In this document: piece after piece, positions 37,315 through 49,663 of the stretch | Layout of the letters: each line of letters opens with the position of its first letter | Position numbering within the stretch: position 1 is the stretch's first letter | From: Bolinopsis microptera | Lineage: Eukaryota > Ctenophora > Tentaculata > Lobata > Bolinopsidae | NCBI RefSeq assembly: GCF_026151205.1 | Contig: NC_087077.1 | Coordinates: forward strand, 19,527,975 to 19,591,974 | Length of the DNA stretch: 64,000 bases | Direction: 5' to 3' | Made by a program: the position numbers and the translations under genes | Notes under the pieces: generated by a model | The model's database searches: none | The model's input: only the letters and a program-made list of their open reading frames with translations | Told to the model about the DNA's origin: nothing

Positions 37315-38516
37315 GTGTAAAATAAGATGGGCACCAGACCAGTCCTCCCGAGGCGAACCAATGGTAAAAAATGCCTGCTCACAAGTCTCTCACTACACAC
37401 TATACTCTCAGTCGTTGTAGCGACTGACAACCGCAATAACTCACAATATCTAAGTATTGAACTCTACGTTAATATAACAAATACGATATTCTAGTACCGT
37501 ACACGGAATTAACAGAAAGGGATACTAAGGTGTTAATATCGAGAATATGAATCAAATGGGAAATATAAACTCGTTACGAACGCTAGTAGAAACACTAAAC
37601 TCTTAGAACTTGCACTTACTCTGAATTGACTGAAACACGATCTTCGAGTATCGAAAGCTTACTAATTTACCCCACACGGAAATAGGTGAGGCAACTTTAA
37701 TTTGAACGGTATAATGTGGTACAATTCGTTCCTACGCTAGTGTTGAACAAGGGAAACAGTTGAATCGATTAATAACGTTCGAAGATGAAATATACGGTTA
37801 ATTAACAACAATTAACAACTATAAACTGTGGCAATACGGGCCACGCCGGTTCGTTCCAGATCAGCGGTTAACACTTTGATTGAAAGTTAAACACGTCACC
37901 TAAAAAGCTTTTCCAGAACTGACTCCAACGTGTCCAGAACTGCGTTAACGACCCGCGCCACGTGATACCACGTGGTCACCCACGTGGTACCGCGCGGCTC
38001 GGCCCAGCCATAAAACTATAACAAAACCTACACGCCCGACTATCACGTGCCCTACTTTACACAAATCTCTAAACCTAACTACTCTAAATCTACACTAATC
38101 CTAACGGTTTTTCTTCACTTAACTGCAATATCCTAACTAAAACATGACTACTAAAAACTGCTTAAAGATCGCTGCAACCAGCCCACACATTACACTATAT
38201 CCCCCGGGAAAATTTAATCGATTTCGTCAATATCTCCAGGAGGTATTGACAAATTCGACTAAATCCCCCCTACCTCCTAAGTCCTAAATAAATCCTAAAA
38301 CTCCCTCTAAAACAACACCCTAAATAATATCCACAATAAATAATCAAATTACACGTACCCTAACGTGTCCAACTACAAATATAACAATACTTAAATAAAT
38401 TAAAATAAATAAATTACGTAAAAAATATTAACATCATCCCCGTGATACAACTACCCATAAAAAATTTCACGTGTTGCAATTATAAAAATCTATATAAAAA
38501 TACGTGTTACAACACG
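37315..38516. other. Flank of the copia insertion, no gene seen
   Basis: AT-rich, C-rich-for-G sequence with no recognised gene. It shares a style with 43552-44160 (low G, many CACGTG-like words), and the copia element appears to have inserted into a single pre-existing repeat-like region. Confidence 0.5.
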
Positions 38517-38681
38517 TGTTAACTTTAAATGGATCACTATGCAATGAAACACACCAGTTGTTACAAGTAATTATCAAACCCCACAGACAACATGTTTGTG
38601 GTACATTCTGAAATAGAACACAATTAGTATATATTATATCGACTATCATAAATATATAAACCAAATATATAGCAATTCACA
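38517..38681 (-). repeat. 3' LTR of copia element
   Basis: 165 bp, by eye identical to the 5' LTR at 43387-43551. Confidence 0.95.
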
Positions 38682-38821
38682 ATCTCCCGTTCTTTCTTAA
38701 AAAGGCTTTGAAAGATTTAAAATATTAAATATAAAATAAAGGTGTCACAAGAAAGACTATAATCTTTCTAAATATAACTTCCCTCTTTGTGGATACATGC
38801 ACAACATGTAATAGAAAATCG

Positions 38822-38920
38822 TTTTAAACGAGCACATTATATAAATCACAAATACCAATATATTCACTCTTTTAAACGAGCACATTATATAAATCACAAA
38901 TACCAATATATTCACTCTTT
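38822..38920. repeat. Tandem duplication in copia 3' region
   Basis: Two tandem copies of a 47-bp unit (TTTTAAACGAGCACATTATA and onward) in the non-coding stretch between the pol stop codon and the 3' LTR. Confidence 0.9.
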
Positions 38921-38999
38921 TAACTTCTTTAAGTTTCAAATTATTAAGATTATTAAAATCCTTCACACACAATATTAAAAACTTTGAATACAATGTTTA

Positions 39000-41900
39000 T
39001 TATTGGAATACAATTCTAAACAGTTCATTGTCAAATTCTCCTGACGACAATACCTCCCGTAGCAGTGAAGTTGGAGCTCCAGCTTTAGTCAAACAATCTG
39101 CAAGCTGTTTCTTTGTTGAAATCCAACGAACTGTCATTTCACTATTGTTCACTCGCTGTCTCAGGCAAGCTATTGGTATCCTCAATCCCTTGTCATCAAT
39201 ATTTTTCGAGGTTTGGATAGCATCATGTAGAGACTTGCAATCAGTCATTACAATGACATCAAGTTTTCCAGATAACATGATCTCACTCAGCTGAGCTTGG
39301 ATCAACTCACATGTTTCCACTGCTTCGATCATTGCCCAACTCTCCGCTGCTAAAGTACTTTTACATACTCTCCGGATTTTTCTACTCTGCCATGTAATGG
39401 GGCAAGATTTTCCTGTAAGCGAAACAAGGAAAATTATGAAGCCTCCCTGAGAGCTACCATCCTTCAAGTTTCCATACGATGCATCACAGAAAACCACTAA
39501 GACTGACTCAGGCAACAGTAGTTTCTTAAACCTGAGTGTTAGAGGATTCTTTTCTAAGAACTTAACTGTTTTGTTTACCATTTTCAAATCTGCGATGGTC
39601 CCTTCAGTCACAGAATTACTAGCAAAACATGTAGCATAAGCTACATCTGGCCGTGTCTGTGTTGATACCCACAACAACTGTCCGCACACAGTTCTCAGTT
39701 GTTGCTTTTCTTTCTCGTTGATTGGGAGCGTATTTCGATTCACTCGGGTGGGGTCGATCTCTATTCTTGAAATCTGGTCTGCATACCCCAGTTGTGATAC
39801 CAGAATTCCAGATTGTGTTTGCTTTACATCAAGACCAGTATAAGCAAATTCAACTTCGACCTCCGTACTTAGACGAAACTTCTTCTTCAGTTCCCCAATA
39901 ACTTCCCTTTCAAACTTCTTGCTTCCACTGAACATCAGATCGTCAACATGCACAGCAATGATACCCTCGAGTTTTCCTTCATCATACCAGAACATGAATG
40001 ACTCATCATATGACGATACCACAACATTTAACTTCACTAGAGTATCACGAAGCTCAACATACCACATTCTAGGTCCGTCTACTAACCCGTAAATACATTT
40101 GTTCAGTTTCCAGATTTTCCTCGTTTCAGCTTCCTTAGGAGGAATAATGAAGACATCTCTTGAAATCTTCTTGCCTTGCAAGAAGGCAGCCTGAACATCG
40201 ATGTGTTGTAACTTCCAACTTTCTGTTGCAACTATTGTAAGGAGCAGTCTTATAGAGTCCCTGTTACATGTTGGGGAGTCCTTTCGTATGTTGCTACTAT
40301 TTTCTTGATAACCAAGTGCCACTAAACGAGCTTTAACAGAACCTTCTGCTTTCTTTGTAATTACCCAACGAACACCAACATTGGACTGTTCGTTTGCATC
40401 AACTTCCACGTAAACCTTGTTTACTTTGAACTTCTCAAGCTCTGCTAGCTTGGCATCTACAACTGCTTGGTCATACATACTCACACTGGACAGCAACACC
40501 TCTTCTTCTGTTTCTGGTGACAGGTCATCTCTCCAATTCACAGCAAGCTCATACCAATCCACACATTGGATGCTCTCCTCACCATCAAGTTGAATATTTA
40601 CACAGTTTTTGTAACTGCCAGTTGATTTTCCCGCACGGCTATGGATATAAGCTTTATGCCAGATCTCACCATCCTCCTCTGGATACTTTGGAAGAAACTC
40701 CACGTGACTTCTTGCTTTAGGAAGTCCTGATTTGTGCTGAGGTCTGATTGTTGCTGTTGTCTCACTTTGAGGCAGTGTTTCTGTTTCCGGTACAGAAACT
40801 GCTGTTTCCATAGAGCAAGATGGTTGATCCTCTAGGAAATTTCTCTGCGTCTCTAATGGGGATTTTGGTGAACTTGATACAATACTCGGGTTAGGTTGCC
40901 CAACAACTGACTCTGAGGTAATGGGATATCCTGTTGTTGTATCCCTGGTTAGATGACATGCACTGCACTTATAATACTGATTTCCATGCTTTAAAATATA
41001 TAAATGAGTAATGTCTCTCCCCAGTATAACACCTGGCCCACTCCATTTTGCAGATCCTTTTCTCTTGTACATCACCTTTTCACCGTTGCTATAATACTCA
41101 TCATTGCTTGTCCGAACTTGGCTTTGCAGAGCTCTACGTATCTTGTTGCTACTTTCACACTTTGCAAATGCTTGCCTTGCACTGTGCATTGCATTAACAT
41201 TATCAGCCACGGTTTTACTCACCGTTGTTTCTTCTAAAGCTGGCAGTCTATCATCGATGACATTCGGAAGTGAAGGGTTACGGCCCATTGTCAACTGATT
41301 TGCAGAAAACCCACCAAACATCTGCATGGAGTTTTTCGCACTTAGTGCCCAACACAATGCAACTTCCCAGTTGCATTTTGAATCTTCCTTCGTTTTTACC
41401 ATCATCTCTGTCAGCATCTTATGATGACGTTCTACAATCCCATTGCTCCAAGGGCTCTCGGCAGCTGAATTTTGCACATCCACATTGAATCTTTGACACA
41501 TCTCAGTAAACTCCTCATTGGCGAACTCTCCACCATTATCAGCCATGAATTTCTTTGGATTTCCAAAGATGGATATCCATCCAGAGCAAATTCCTTGGAT
41601 GATTGTCTCTTTCTTCTTATTGTAGATTATTCTAGCTGCTGAATATCTTGTCACCGAATCAATCATATGCAAGATATACACATTAGGAGTGCCAGGAACA
41701 TTCTTAAGGTCCATTGCAACACATTCGTTGAACACCTTTCCTCTTGGGAGACCCACCACTGGTCTTGACTTGGGTTTCTTGTACATCAGACATATTTTAC
41801 AACTGCTGGATACCTCATCAATTGCTTTCATGTATTCTGGTCTCTTAAATCCTGCAGTTTTCAGCAATGTTTTCAGTTTATCACTAGGAGGGTGTGAGAA

Positions 41901-43364
41901 TTGTTTGTGGATTTTTTCCACTTTCCTCCTAATCTCCTTTTCGTCAGTACCAAACAAACCTTCTTCGCTGATTGTCATCACCAGATGTGGGGTCTTTCGA
42001 TCTGGCGGCCCAATGGTCATGCGTCTTTTATTACAAAGAGGAACGCAATAGTGCTTTGATTTAGTTTCAAACAAATCAACACAATCTCCACTGAATCTCA
42101 TTGTATCATTTGTGAAATCCAACACAGCACCAGCTCTCTTTAACGATGCTTTACTGAGAAGCAACGGCAGTTCTTTCTCAACAATGTTTGCTTCTATCCG
42201 AACATCTGTCTTTCCTATTCGCCCAGGGATGATAGTCTTTTCTGTGGAAATGACTTCGAGTCCATCCCCAAATCTAAAAGGCGTCGAGCAAGGTTCACTA
42301 ACCATCATTTTCAGCTGTTTTTCTTCCAGAGTTTCTCTGTAGTGATTCACCCAGTTCCTACCAACAACTGTCTTTGTACATCCGGAATCAATAACTGCAC
42401 ATGCTAATGACTCATATACAAGAGAACCAAGGTTCGTATCACTCATCAGGCACTCTTCAGGAATCTCAACAACATCTTCAGATTCAGACACCACCATGAA
42501 TGTTAAGAATGCACCCTCTGCTTCCATGGCCGTAACATTCTCAGCACCATCTTGTGCGAAATACTGTGCATTATCTGTTGAACTTGAAGAAGCTCTGTTC
42601 TTGCTTGTGCACCATCTTGCAATATGGTTTTTATCGCCACAAGCATAGCATCCAGTATACGCACTCTTTTGTCGATTATACGGATGATGATGATTCCCAC
42701 GTCCTCTTGACATCCTTCTGTAGTTTCCTCGTCCACCTCTTGGGGTTGAGTTGTATGTATAGTTACATTCCTCATGTTCCACCTTCACTGATATTGACGC
42801 AGGCGGTGTGGAAAGGTTCGATTGGACGGAGAAGATTTTCCCGATCGTTTCACACATATCTTTATAAGTAAGATCCTTTACAGTTGCCAAAGCGAGATCA
42901 TATTTTTCTGACGGAAGGTTAGCGCTGTTAAGGAATCTGTAGGCCAGGACTGCTTCAGGAAGAGTGATTTTGTGTCTCCTGAGATCCGCTAGCAACTTCT
43001 CAAACTCAGATATGTAACTCTGTAGAGACAACCCTTCTGGTCTCACATATTTTTCAAACTTACCGTAAACTCGGTAACAGGTTTGAGCTGAGTCCTCTAA
43101 ATAGATTTTGTCAAGATGACTTAAAATCTTCGCTATTGCATCCTCTGCAATTAGGACATCTTTCCCCAATGATCGTACTGTATCCTTTATCTTCCCTTGT
43201 TTCAATTCTAAGAGCAACGCAGTTCCTTGTCTCTTTTTCTCTAAACCTGTGAACTCTTGCCACAGCTGCAGGTCTAACTTCCAATTGCAGTAGTCCTGAT
43301 CCTCACTGTATGCCGGTGGGGCTTTGTAATTACTAGTTACTCTAACTGTCTCTGGGGGTGCCAT
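39000..43364 (-). CDS. Copia Gag-Pol polyprotein
   Basis: Single frame of 1,454 codons from the first ATG (43364); the frame is open a few codons further up into the primer-binding site, which cannot be translated in a normal way. Order of domains: Gag (UBN2/DUF4219-like), CCHC zinc knuckle CYACGDKNHIARWC (about residue 240), aspartic protease with VIDSGCTKTVVG (DSG instead of DTG), GAG-pre-integrase, integrase core with AMDLKN, MADNGGEF and NGIVERHHKM, then reverse transcriptase with LQHIDVQAAFLQGK, GLVDGPRMWY and the catalytic VHVDDLMFSG, and RNase H with FCDASYGN, LAAESWAM and MTDCKSLHDA. The order integrase before RT is diagnostic of Ty1/copia. GLVDGPRMWY recalls animal GalEa-like lineages. 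No stop or frameshift is seen. Confidence 0.95.
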   Translation of the reverse strand: MAPPETVRVTSNYKAPPAYSEDQDYCNWKLDLQLWQEFTGLEKKRQGTALLLELKQGKIKDTVRSLGKDVLIAEDAIAKILSHLDKIYLEDSAQTCYRVYGKFEKYVRPEGLSLQSYISEFEKLLADLRRHKITLPEAVLAYRFLNSANLPSEKYDLALATVKDLTYKDMCETIGKIFSVQSNLSTPPASISVKVEHEECNYTYNSTPRGGRGNYRRMSRGRGNHHHPYNRQKSAYTGCYACGDKNHIARWCTSKNRASSSSTDNAQYFAQDGAENVTAMEAEGAFLTFMVVSESEDVVEIPEECLMSDTNLGSLVYESLACAVIDSGCTKTVVGRNWVNHYRETLEEKQLKMMVSEPCSTPFRFGDGLEVISTEKTIIPGRIGKTDVRIEANIVEKELPLLLSKASLKRAGAVLDFTNDTMRFSGDCVDLFETKSKHYCVPLCNKRRMTIGPPDRKTPHLVMTISEEGLFGTDEKEIRRKVEKIHKQFSHPPSDKLKTLLKTAGFKRPEYMKAIDEVSSSCKICLMYKKPKSRPVVGLPRGKVFNECVAMDLKNVPGTPNVYILHMIDSVTRYSAARIIYNKKKETIIQGICSGWISIFGNPKKFMADNGGEFANEEFTEMCQRFNVDVQNSAAESPWSNGIVERHHKMLTEMMVKTKEDSKCNWEVALCWALSAKNSMQMFGGFSANQLTMGRNPSLPNVIDDRLPALEETTVSKTVADNVNAMHSARQAFAKCESSNKIRRALQSQVRTSNDEYYSNGEKVMYKRKGSAKWSGPGVILGRDITHLYILKHGNQYYKCSACHLTRDTTTGYPITSESVVGQPNPSIVSSSPKSPLETQRNFLEDQPSCSMETAVSVPETETLPQSETTATIRPQHKSGLPKARSHVEFLPKYPEEDGEIWHKAYIHSRAGKSTGSYKNCVNIQLDGEESIQCVDWYELAVNWRDDLSPETEEEVLLSSVSMYDQAVVDAKLAELEKFKVNKVYVEVDANEQSNVGVRWVITKKAEGSVKARLVALGYQENSSNIRKDSPTCNRDSIRLLLTIVATESWKLQHIDVQAAFLQGKKISRDVFIIPPKEAETRKIWKLNKCIYGLVDGPRMWYVELRDTLVKLNVVVSSYDESFMFWYDEGKLEGIIAVHVDDLMFSGSKKFEREVIGELKKKFRLSTEVEVEFAYTGLDVKQTQSGILVSQLGYADQISRIEIDPTRVNRNTLPINEKEKQQLRTVCGQLLWVSTQTRPDVAYATCFASNSVTEGTIADLKMVNKTVKFLEKNPLTLRFKKLLLPESVLVVFCDASYGNLKDGSSQGGFIIFLVSLTGKSCPITWQSRKIRRVCKSTLAAESWAMIEAVETCELIQAQLSEIMLSGKLDVIVMTDCKSLHDAIQTSKNIDDKGLRIPIACLRQRVNNSEMTVRWISTKKQLADCLTKAGAPTSLLREVLSSGEFDNELFRIVFQ

Positions 43365-43373
43365 TGCGTCCTT

Positions 43374-43384
43374 CTCTGCTACCA
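43374..43384 (-). other. Primer-binding site of copia element
   Basis: TGGTAGCAGAG on the minus strand, complementary to the 3' end of initiator tRNA-Met including its CCA, located just inside the 5' LTR. Confidence 0.85.
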
Positions 43385-43386
43385 CT

Positions 43387-43551
43387 TGTTAACTTTAAAT
43401 GGATCACTATGCAATGAAACACACCAGTTGTTACAAGTAATTATCAAACCCCACAGACAACATGTTTGTGGTACATTCTGAAATAGAACACAATTAGTAT
43501 ATATTATATCGACTATCATAAATATATAAACCAAATATATAGCAATTCACA
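43387..43551 (-). repeat. 5' LTR of copia element
   Basis: 165 bp; starts TGTGAATTGC and ends GTTAACA on the minus strand. It is expected to hold the element's promoter and polyadenylation signals, which were not located. Confidence 0.95.
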
Positions 43552-44869
43552 CACGTACCAATTCTGAATATCAAAAACTTTACGTGAAACAACTCACGCT
43601 TTACAAACAAACAAATTAATAAAACTTCGTGACAACCTTCACGTAATAAAATTCAAATATATAAAACAAATTTATAAATACAACTTGCTACCCTACTAAT
43701 TGTCCTTCTCCTAATTGTCCTTCCTACTCTTCTTACTCCTTCTGCCCTGCTGTTCTTTTGAAGTTGAAGTCCACCATCCCCCGTCTCTCCGTCTACCCCA
43801 CCCGTTGTTGCACACCCTCCACAACCATACTCCTAATCCAGGTACCGTACATCTAGGCACGAACCTACACTTACACCATTATTTCCGTACACCTAGTTAC
43901 GAACATAACTTACACCATTATTTCCGTACACCTAGTTACGAACATAACTTACACAATTATCTCCGTACACCTAGTTACGAACATAACTTGCATAATTATC
44001 TCCGTACACCTAGTTACGAACATAACGTATACAATTATCTCCGTACACCTAGTTACGAACTTCACAAAAGTCATTGCAGACCGTCATATTTATAGATATG
44101 AAGTCAAATCATCTAGATTAAACCTTATCGGCACACGATAAATCCAGTCATCTAAAGGCAAACCTAGGCATCAGGAGCGATGCTCTACCGGAACTCAAGG
44201 TGACTCACGCTCTACTCTTCTCCATGGTTCAACAACTAACTTGAATGGCATTTTCCCGCTTTTAGAACTGCTTACCCAACCTTTCACCCATTTGCCAACT
44301 ACATTGTTGTGAATTATTAACGAGTTGGAAAGTTTCTATTTGCCTGAAGATGCAGCCATTCAGTCTTGTCCTTATGGTGTCCACCTGTTTTGTTTTAACA
44401 ACCGTTTAATGTTAACAACCTGTTTATCACACCATTGATCAGTACTTAAAAGTTCCTAGATTGTTATTGAATACACCTACGGATTAGGAGGACGCTCAGT
44501 CAGTCCAGTTTGTAATTTTGGACCAAGAACCTGGGATTATATTTTTATCACAAATGAACATTAACTTCTTAATTATCACCAAATGAATATAATCTCTTAA
44601 TTAATGCTGCTTCTACTGCTTTGGTCAAGAGGACCACTGCACTTTACAGATAAAGCATTGAAGCCCTGTGCTTATCTTGGTATAATATATTATGTGGATT
44701 GTTAACTTTAGGTTTTTTCACATTTGGTGAAACGTTTCGTCGCATTTATGAAAACCAATTATCATGGGGAGTGAGTATTGTCCTCTATGTCTGGTCACAT
44801 TGAGATTAAAGAGTCAAATTATCTCCTTAAAGACCACTTTGGGCACTGACTATAAAGTGATCATCAATA
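43552..44869. other. Copia flank with a 39-bp tandem repeat
   Basis: Five copies of a 39-bp unit (TCCGTACACCTAGTTACGAA plus an A/T-rich part) at about 43865-44065. The unit is 13 codons long, so an open frame with RTPSYEHNLHNY repeats crosses it, but that frame has no ATG and no recognised relatives. The rest (44070-44869) shows no gene. Confidence 0.7.
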
Positions 44870-47800
44870 ATAAATAATAATAACGCTTTATTTGTATACC
44901 GCTTATGCAGTATAAGCGACAAAATTGGGGTTGATACTGCAAAAATGGCCAACAGCGGTGCATTAAGAAAACAATATTTAAGGAAAATTTTTATGTAAAG
45001 TTGTTTTAAAACCTTTGTTAACAAGGTAGTTAGTTCACAGTGTCTCGTATGGACTGTGGCCTGTTTTTGAGTTCGCTTTACCAGTTTGGGATTGATAGGC
45101 AAACTCGTCCACTCCATACTAGTTTGAAGTGAGTGGTGGACAATAAATGTCTCCCAAGTATAGCTAGCCTGATGGTCATCAGAGAGCATTGATGTAATTT
45201 AGTGCGAGCTAGGTCTCAAGTCCGACTCAATCATTTCATTTCTGTTGCAATAAACCAGTGAAGTTATTGGACTGTACTGATTACCTCCAAAAGCTACACT
45301 CTGTTGAATTAAGTTCAAAATACCTCTACTGGTCTTTAAGTTCCTCATTGAGAATTAGCTATCATTAAGGGGGCCGGGGGGGCCGGGGTCATCATCAAAA
45401 TTTCTCACGAAAACGAGTTTAATATTTGGTTTCTGTAGATGGGAGTGATATTATCAGCTGCTTTTAGGTTGCATGAAAAAAATACTTTTCCAGCCGAAAT
45501 TATCGATGGTCAAATGTCAGGCGCTTATGTGTAATTGTATTGCGCGAGCGATTTTTCATCGCACGTTTTGAAAATCTAGTCTAAAAAATCTATTTCTCAT
45601 ACATTTTCTGAGCAATGACCCTCTAACTTTCATGAATATGTCTTAGGAATCAGTTAGAGAGAAACTCGCGCAATACAATTACACCTTAAGCGATGACCTT
45701 TGACCAGCGATATTTGGCTAGGAACATGTTGTTTTTCATGGCAAAAGCAGCTGATAGTTTCACTCCCCTTATCAGAAAACAACTATATAAAGTCGATAAT
45801 TCGAGAGAATTTTGACAAGATCCCCCCCCCCCACCCCCGGCCCCTTGTACCTTTGTACATGCTGCCCTTGTTATTTATCTGGTTTTTAAAAAAAACTAGA
45901 ATCTAATTTTTAGCAATTTGTACGAATAAAAAGATGTAAAACAATTCTTAAGTATACAATGACATTTGGTGTATGACTTTCTGTCCTTGACTGCTAGTTT
46001 GATTTTGAAAGGACAGATAACTAAACGGGCAAGGAATGTGCATTGCCTTGTAATGCCCTAAAATCAACATGGGTTATCACTACCATAAATAAGATTTCAG
46101 CCTAGAAATTTAGGCGATTATATGGCATCTACATTCAACATTATTTATTATATTATATGAAATGGAAAATTAAATTAAGATTATTTTCTATTAAAAAGAA
46201 ATGGAATTTAACTAAGATTATTTTCATAGGAAAAAAATATAGACAAGGAATTATGAACTATATTTTCAATAATATTTGATTGTTAATACATGATAGAATT
46301 TAAAGTATAAAATGGGTTCGTTGTATATAAATTGGGTTGATTTTAAAAGTCTTCAATTTTTAATGGTCGATTTTAACATAGAAAGAGGCCGTGACACCTG
46401 GGTCCGTCAATATGCGGACAACATTAATATTTTATTTTATTTTTTTTTAGATCAAAAACTAATACATGAAAATCAAAGTAGGGTTAAGAAAACTTTGAAA
46501 CTTATAGCATAATAGGGAAAATGCAAAAATAATTAACAACAGGAAAAGTGGCGTGTGAGTGAGCTGCGCCACCAACCAAAACTAATGCAGAGGATCAAGT
46601 CGGGGCTTATGATTTAATTATATTATTTGATGTAAATAAAGGATAGAATTTAAAACTTGTTTCACTAAACTTGTTCCATAAACCTCTGTTAGTCTTGTCC
46701 GCATTATCACAGACATGACCATCGAAACATAACATCATTCAACTTTTCTCTGCTCTATTTGTATTTTCAATTTTTGTTTATATCAATCATTACCATAGCA
46801 GGAAAAAAGGTCTAATAATATCTTTGTGATCAAAAATTTGTATTTCTCAAGAGCTTATAAAATTTATCTATCATTTTGTCATTTGGCTGTGATCTATGAG
46901 TTGTGATCTATTATATTGTGTTAATCGATAACGTTGAATATCATAAAGCAGCTCTTAAAAACGTTTTATTTTTATTGAAACTTTTAAATGATAAATAATG
47001 TGTTGTGTCTGTTAGAATTTGGTAATTCGAGTTTTCAGGTTTTCATCAGAAGTGAAAACAATTCTTCAAATTAATGGAGCTAGGGTGTGAATACTACACT
47101 TCGGAAAATGTATAAAATGTACAATATTTCTAATGGAACTTAAAAACTTAAGTTTAAATCCAAATAAACTTAAGTTTTAAGTTCCATTAAGAAATATTGT
47201 ACATATTTATACATTTTTCAGAGTGTAGTTAGTTACACCCTAGCTCCAAATATGAAGAATTTGTTTCACTCTGGATGAAAATGAAAAAGCTCTAATCTAC
47301 AATTTAACAGACAAACACATTATCTTATCTTTAAAAGTTTCAAATAAAATATAACGTTTTAGAGCTGCTTTATGATATTCAACGATAACGATTACACACA
47401 ATATAAAAGATCAAACACATAGATCAAAGCAATGACAAAATGATAGGCTACGTATTGTATAAGCTCTGAGAAAACAAAATTTTGATCACAAAGATATTAT
47501 AGACCTTATGGTCTGCTAATGTATGATTGATATTAATCAAAAAATTTGAATACAATAGAGGCAGGAGAAAAGGTTGAATTGATGTTTTGTTTTCGATGAT
47601 CATGGGTCTGTGATAATGCTGACAAGACTTAAAGAGTTGAGGAACAAGGTTTTAGTGAAACAAGTTTTAAATTTATCTTTATTTACGAATCAAATTATAT
47701 AATTTAAATCATAAAGCCCCGTCATGATCCTCTTGCATTGTTTTGGTTTGGTGGACGCAGCTTCACTCACACGCACACTTTCCTGTTTGTTAAATATTTT

Positions 47801-49400
47801 TGCATTCCCTATATTCTATAAGTTTCAACGTATTCTTAACCCTACGTTTGATTTTCTGTGTATTAGTTGATACCATTTTATGAACTGGCAGCAATGATAA
47901 GGACCCAGGTGCCGGCTTTCCTTATGTTATCAACATGAAAAATGAAGACTTTAAAATAAACCCAATTATAAACAAGCGAAACCATTTATATTTTAAATTC
48001 TTATCATATTTAACAATCAAATAATATTAATATAGTTTCTAAGTTCACATGTCTATAGTTTTTTCCTAAGAAAATAATCTTAATTTAATTTCCATTCTTT
48101 TTATTAGAAAAATAACTTATTTTAAGTTTCCATTCATAATAATATAATAAATAATGTTGTGTGAAAGTAGATGCCATATTAATCGCCTAAAATTTTGAGG
48201 GGGGGGGCTGAATCTTATTTTATGGTTAGGTGGATTAACCCATGTTGATTTAGGCATTACAAGGATGCACATTACTTGCCCAGTTAGTTATCTGTCCTTT
48301 CAAAATCAAACTAGCAGTCAAGGACAAAAGTCATACAACCAACATGGGCAATATAAATTTAAGAATTGTTTTACATCTTTTTATTCTGTAAAAATGTGCT
48401 AAAAATTAGGATTCTTGTTTTTTTTAAAAACAAGATACAGTACAAGGGCAGCTGTACCAAGGTGCAAGGGGCCGGGGGGGGGGGGGGGGGGGGGGGGATC
48501 TTGTTCAAAAATTCTCTCGTAATATCGACTTTATGTTGTTTCTGATAGGAGGGGAGTGATATCTATCAGCTGCTTTTGGTCCCTGGTAAAAAACATTGTT
48601 CTAGCCTAAAATTATCGCTGGTCCAACGGTCAGCGCTATGTGTAATTGTATGCGCGAGTTCTCTTCTAACTGATCCTAAGAACATATCTTGAAAGTTTGA
48701 GGGTACATTGCTCAAAAACTGTATGAGAAGATAGATTTTTAGACTAGATTTTCCAAAACGTGCGATTGTAATCGCTCGGCACTACAATTACACATAGAGG
48801 CTGACATTTGACCAGCGATAATTTCGGCTAGAACCAGTAATTTTTCCATGCAAACTAAAAGCGTGATAAGAATCACTCCCTTATCAGAAACACTATAAAA
48901 TCGATTTCGAGAGAATTTTGATGAAGACCCCGGCCCCCCGGCCCCCTTAATGAGGAGCTATGTCAATGGAGGAACTTAAAGACCGTAGAGGTATTTGGAA
49001 CTTAATTCAACAGAGTGTAGCTTTTGGAGGTAATCAGTACAGGTCAATAACTTCACAGGGGTTATTGCAACAGAAATGGAATGATGAGTTGGACTTGAGA
49101 CCAGCTCTCACTAAATTACATCAATGCTCCTCTGATGACCATCAGGCTAGCTATACTTGGAGGACATTTATTGTCCACCCACTCACTTCAACGAGTCTGG
49201 AGTGACGAGTTTGTACATCATCCCAACTTGGTAAAGAGAACTCAAAACAGCGGCCACAGTCCCTTACGAGGACACTGTGATACTATAATACCTTGTTAAC
49301 AAATGTTTAAAAACAACTTTACCTAAAAATTTTCCTTAAATATTGTTTTCCTTAATGCACCGCTTTGTTGGCCAGTTGCAGTTAAACAACCCACTTTTGT
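44870..49400. repeat. 4.5-kb imperfect palindrome
   Basis: Two arms of about 2.25 kb in opposite orientation meet near 47163, where ACTTAAAAACTTAAGTTT faces AAACTTAAGTTTTAAGT. Paired landmarks include the C-run at 45823-45845 with the G-run at 48473-48498, GGGGGCCGGGG at 45369 with CCCCGGCCCCC at 48929, and TCACAGTGTCTCG at 45034 with CGAGGACACTGTGA at 49266. The arms differ by many substitutions and small indels. Short open frames at 45189-44827 and 48960-49205 share DDHQASYTW but are not recognised. It could be an old foldback element, or a read or assembly foldback artefact. Confidence 0.85.
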
Positions 49401-49663
49401 CCACATGATTCTTATTACAAATAGCAGAATAGTTAAGCACCTTTTACCATGAATCTTTTGATTTCCATCGGAGAGTTATCTCATTTATAGAGGCTAGGCG
49501 ATGTTTCAATTCTAAACTACGAGCAGTTGGATTACATGATAATATTAATATCTCTCGATATTTAGCCATCCGTAAAATTAAAAATTGATTGCAATGGTGG
49601 CCTCACTCCTGCGGTTTAATTATATTTATTTAAATTCATCATAAAATTCATCATAAAATAACA

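Larger units (their letters stand above)
38517..43551 (-). mobile_element. Complete Ty1/copia LTR retrotransposon
   Basis: 5,035-bp element on the minus strand with two 165-bp LTRs that appear identical by eye (38517-38681 and 43387-43551), each starting TGTTAAC and ending TTCACA on the plus strand (TG...CA ends). CACG flanks both sides as a likely target duplication. A primer-binding site, TGGTAGCAGAG, lies two bases inside the 5' LTR and complements the 3' end of initiator tRNA-Met; a purine-rich tract AAGAAAGAACGGGAG abuts the 3' LTR. One long gag-pol frame fills the interior. Identical LTRs and an intact frame point to a very recent, possibly still active insertion. Confidence 0.95.

Noticed and set aside
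37008-37436. Long Gly-Glu and Pro-Leu/Ser-Leu open frames
   Set aside because: They are translations of a GGGAGA/CT-type microsatellite and lack any non-repeat coding context.
43715-44095. Repeated RTPSYEHNLHNY peptide as a secreted repeat precursor
   Set aside because: The frame has no ATG and no dibasic cleavage sites, and it is explained by a 39-bp tandem repeat.
46312-46512. Frame with ERGRD resembling a heme-peroxidase motif
   Set aside because: Only a few residues match, the frame is short, and the mirrored copy in the other palindrome arm does not preserve it.
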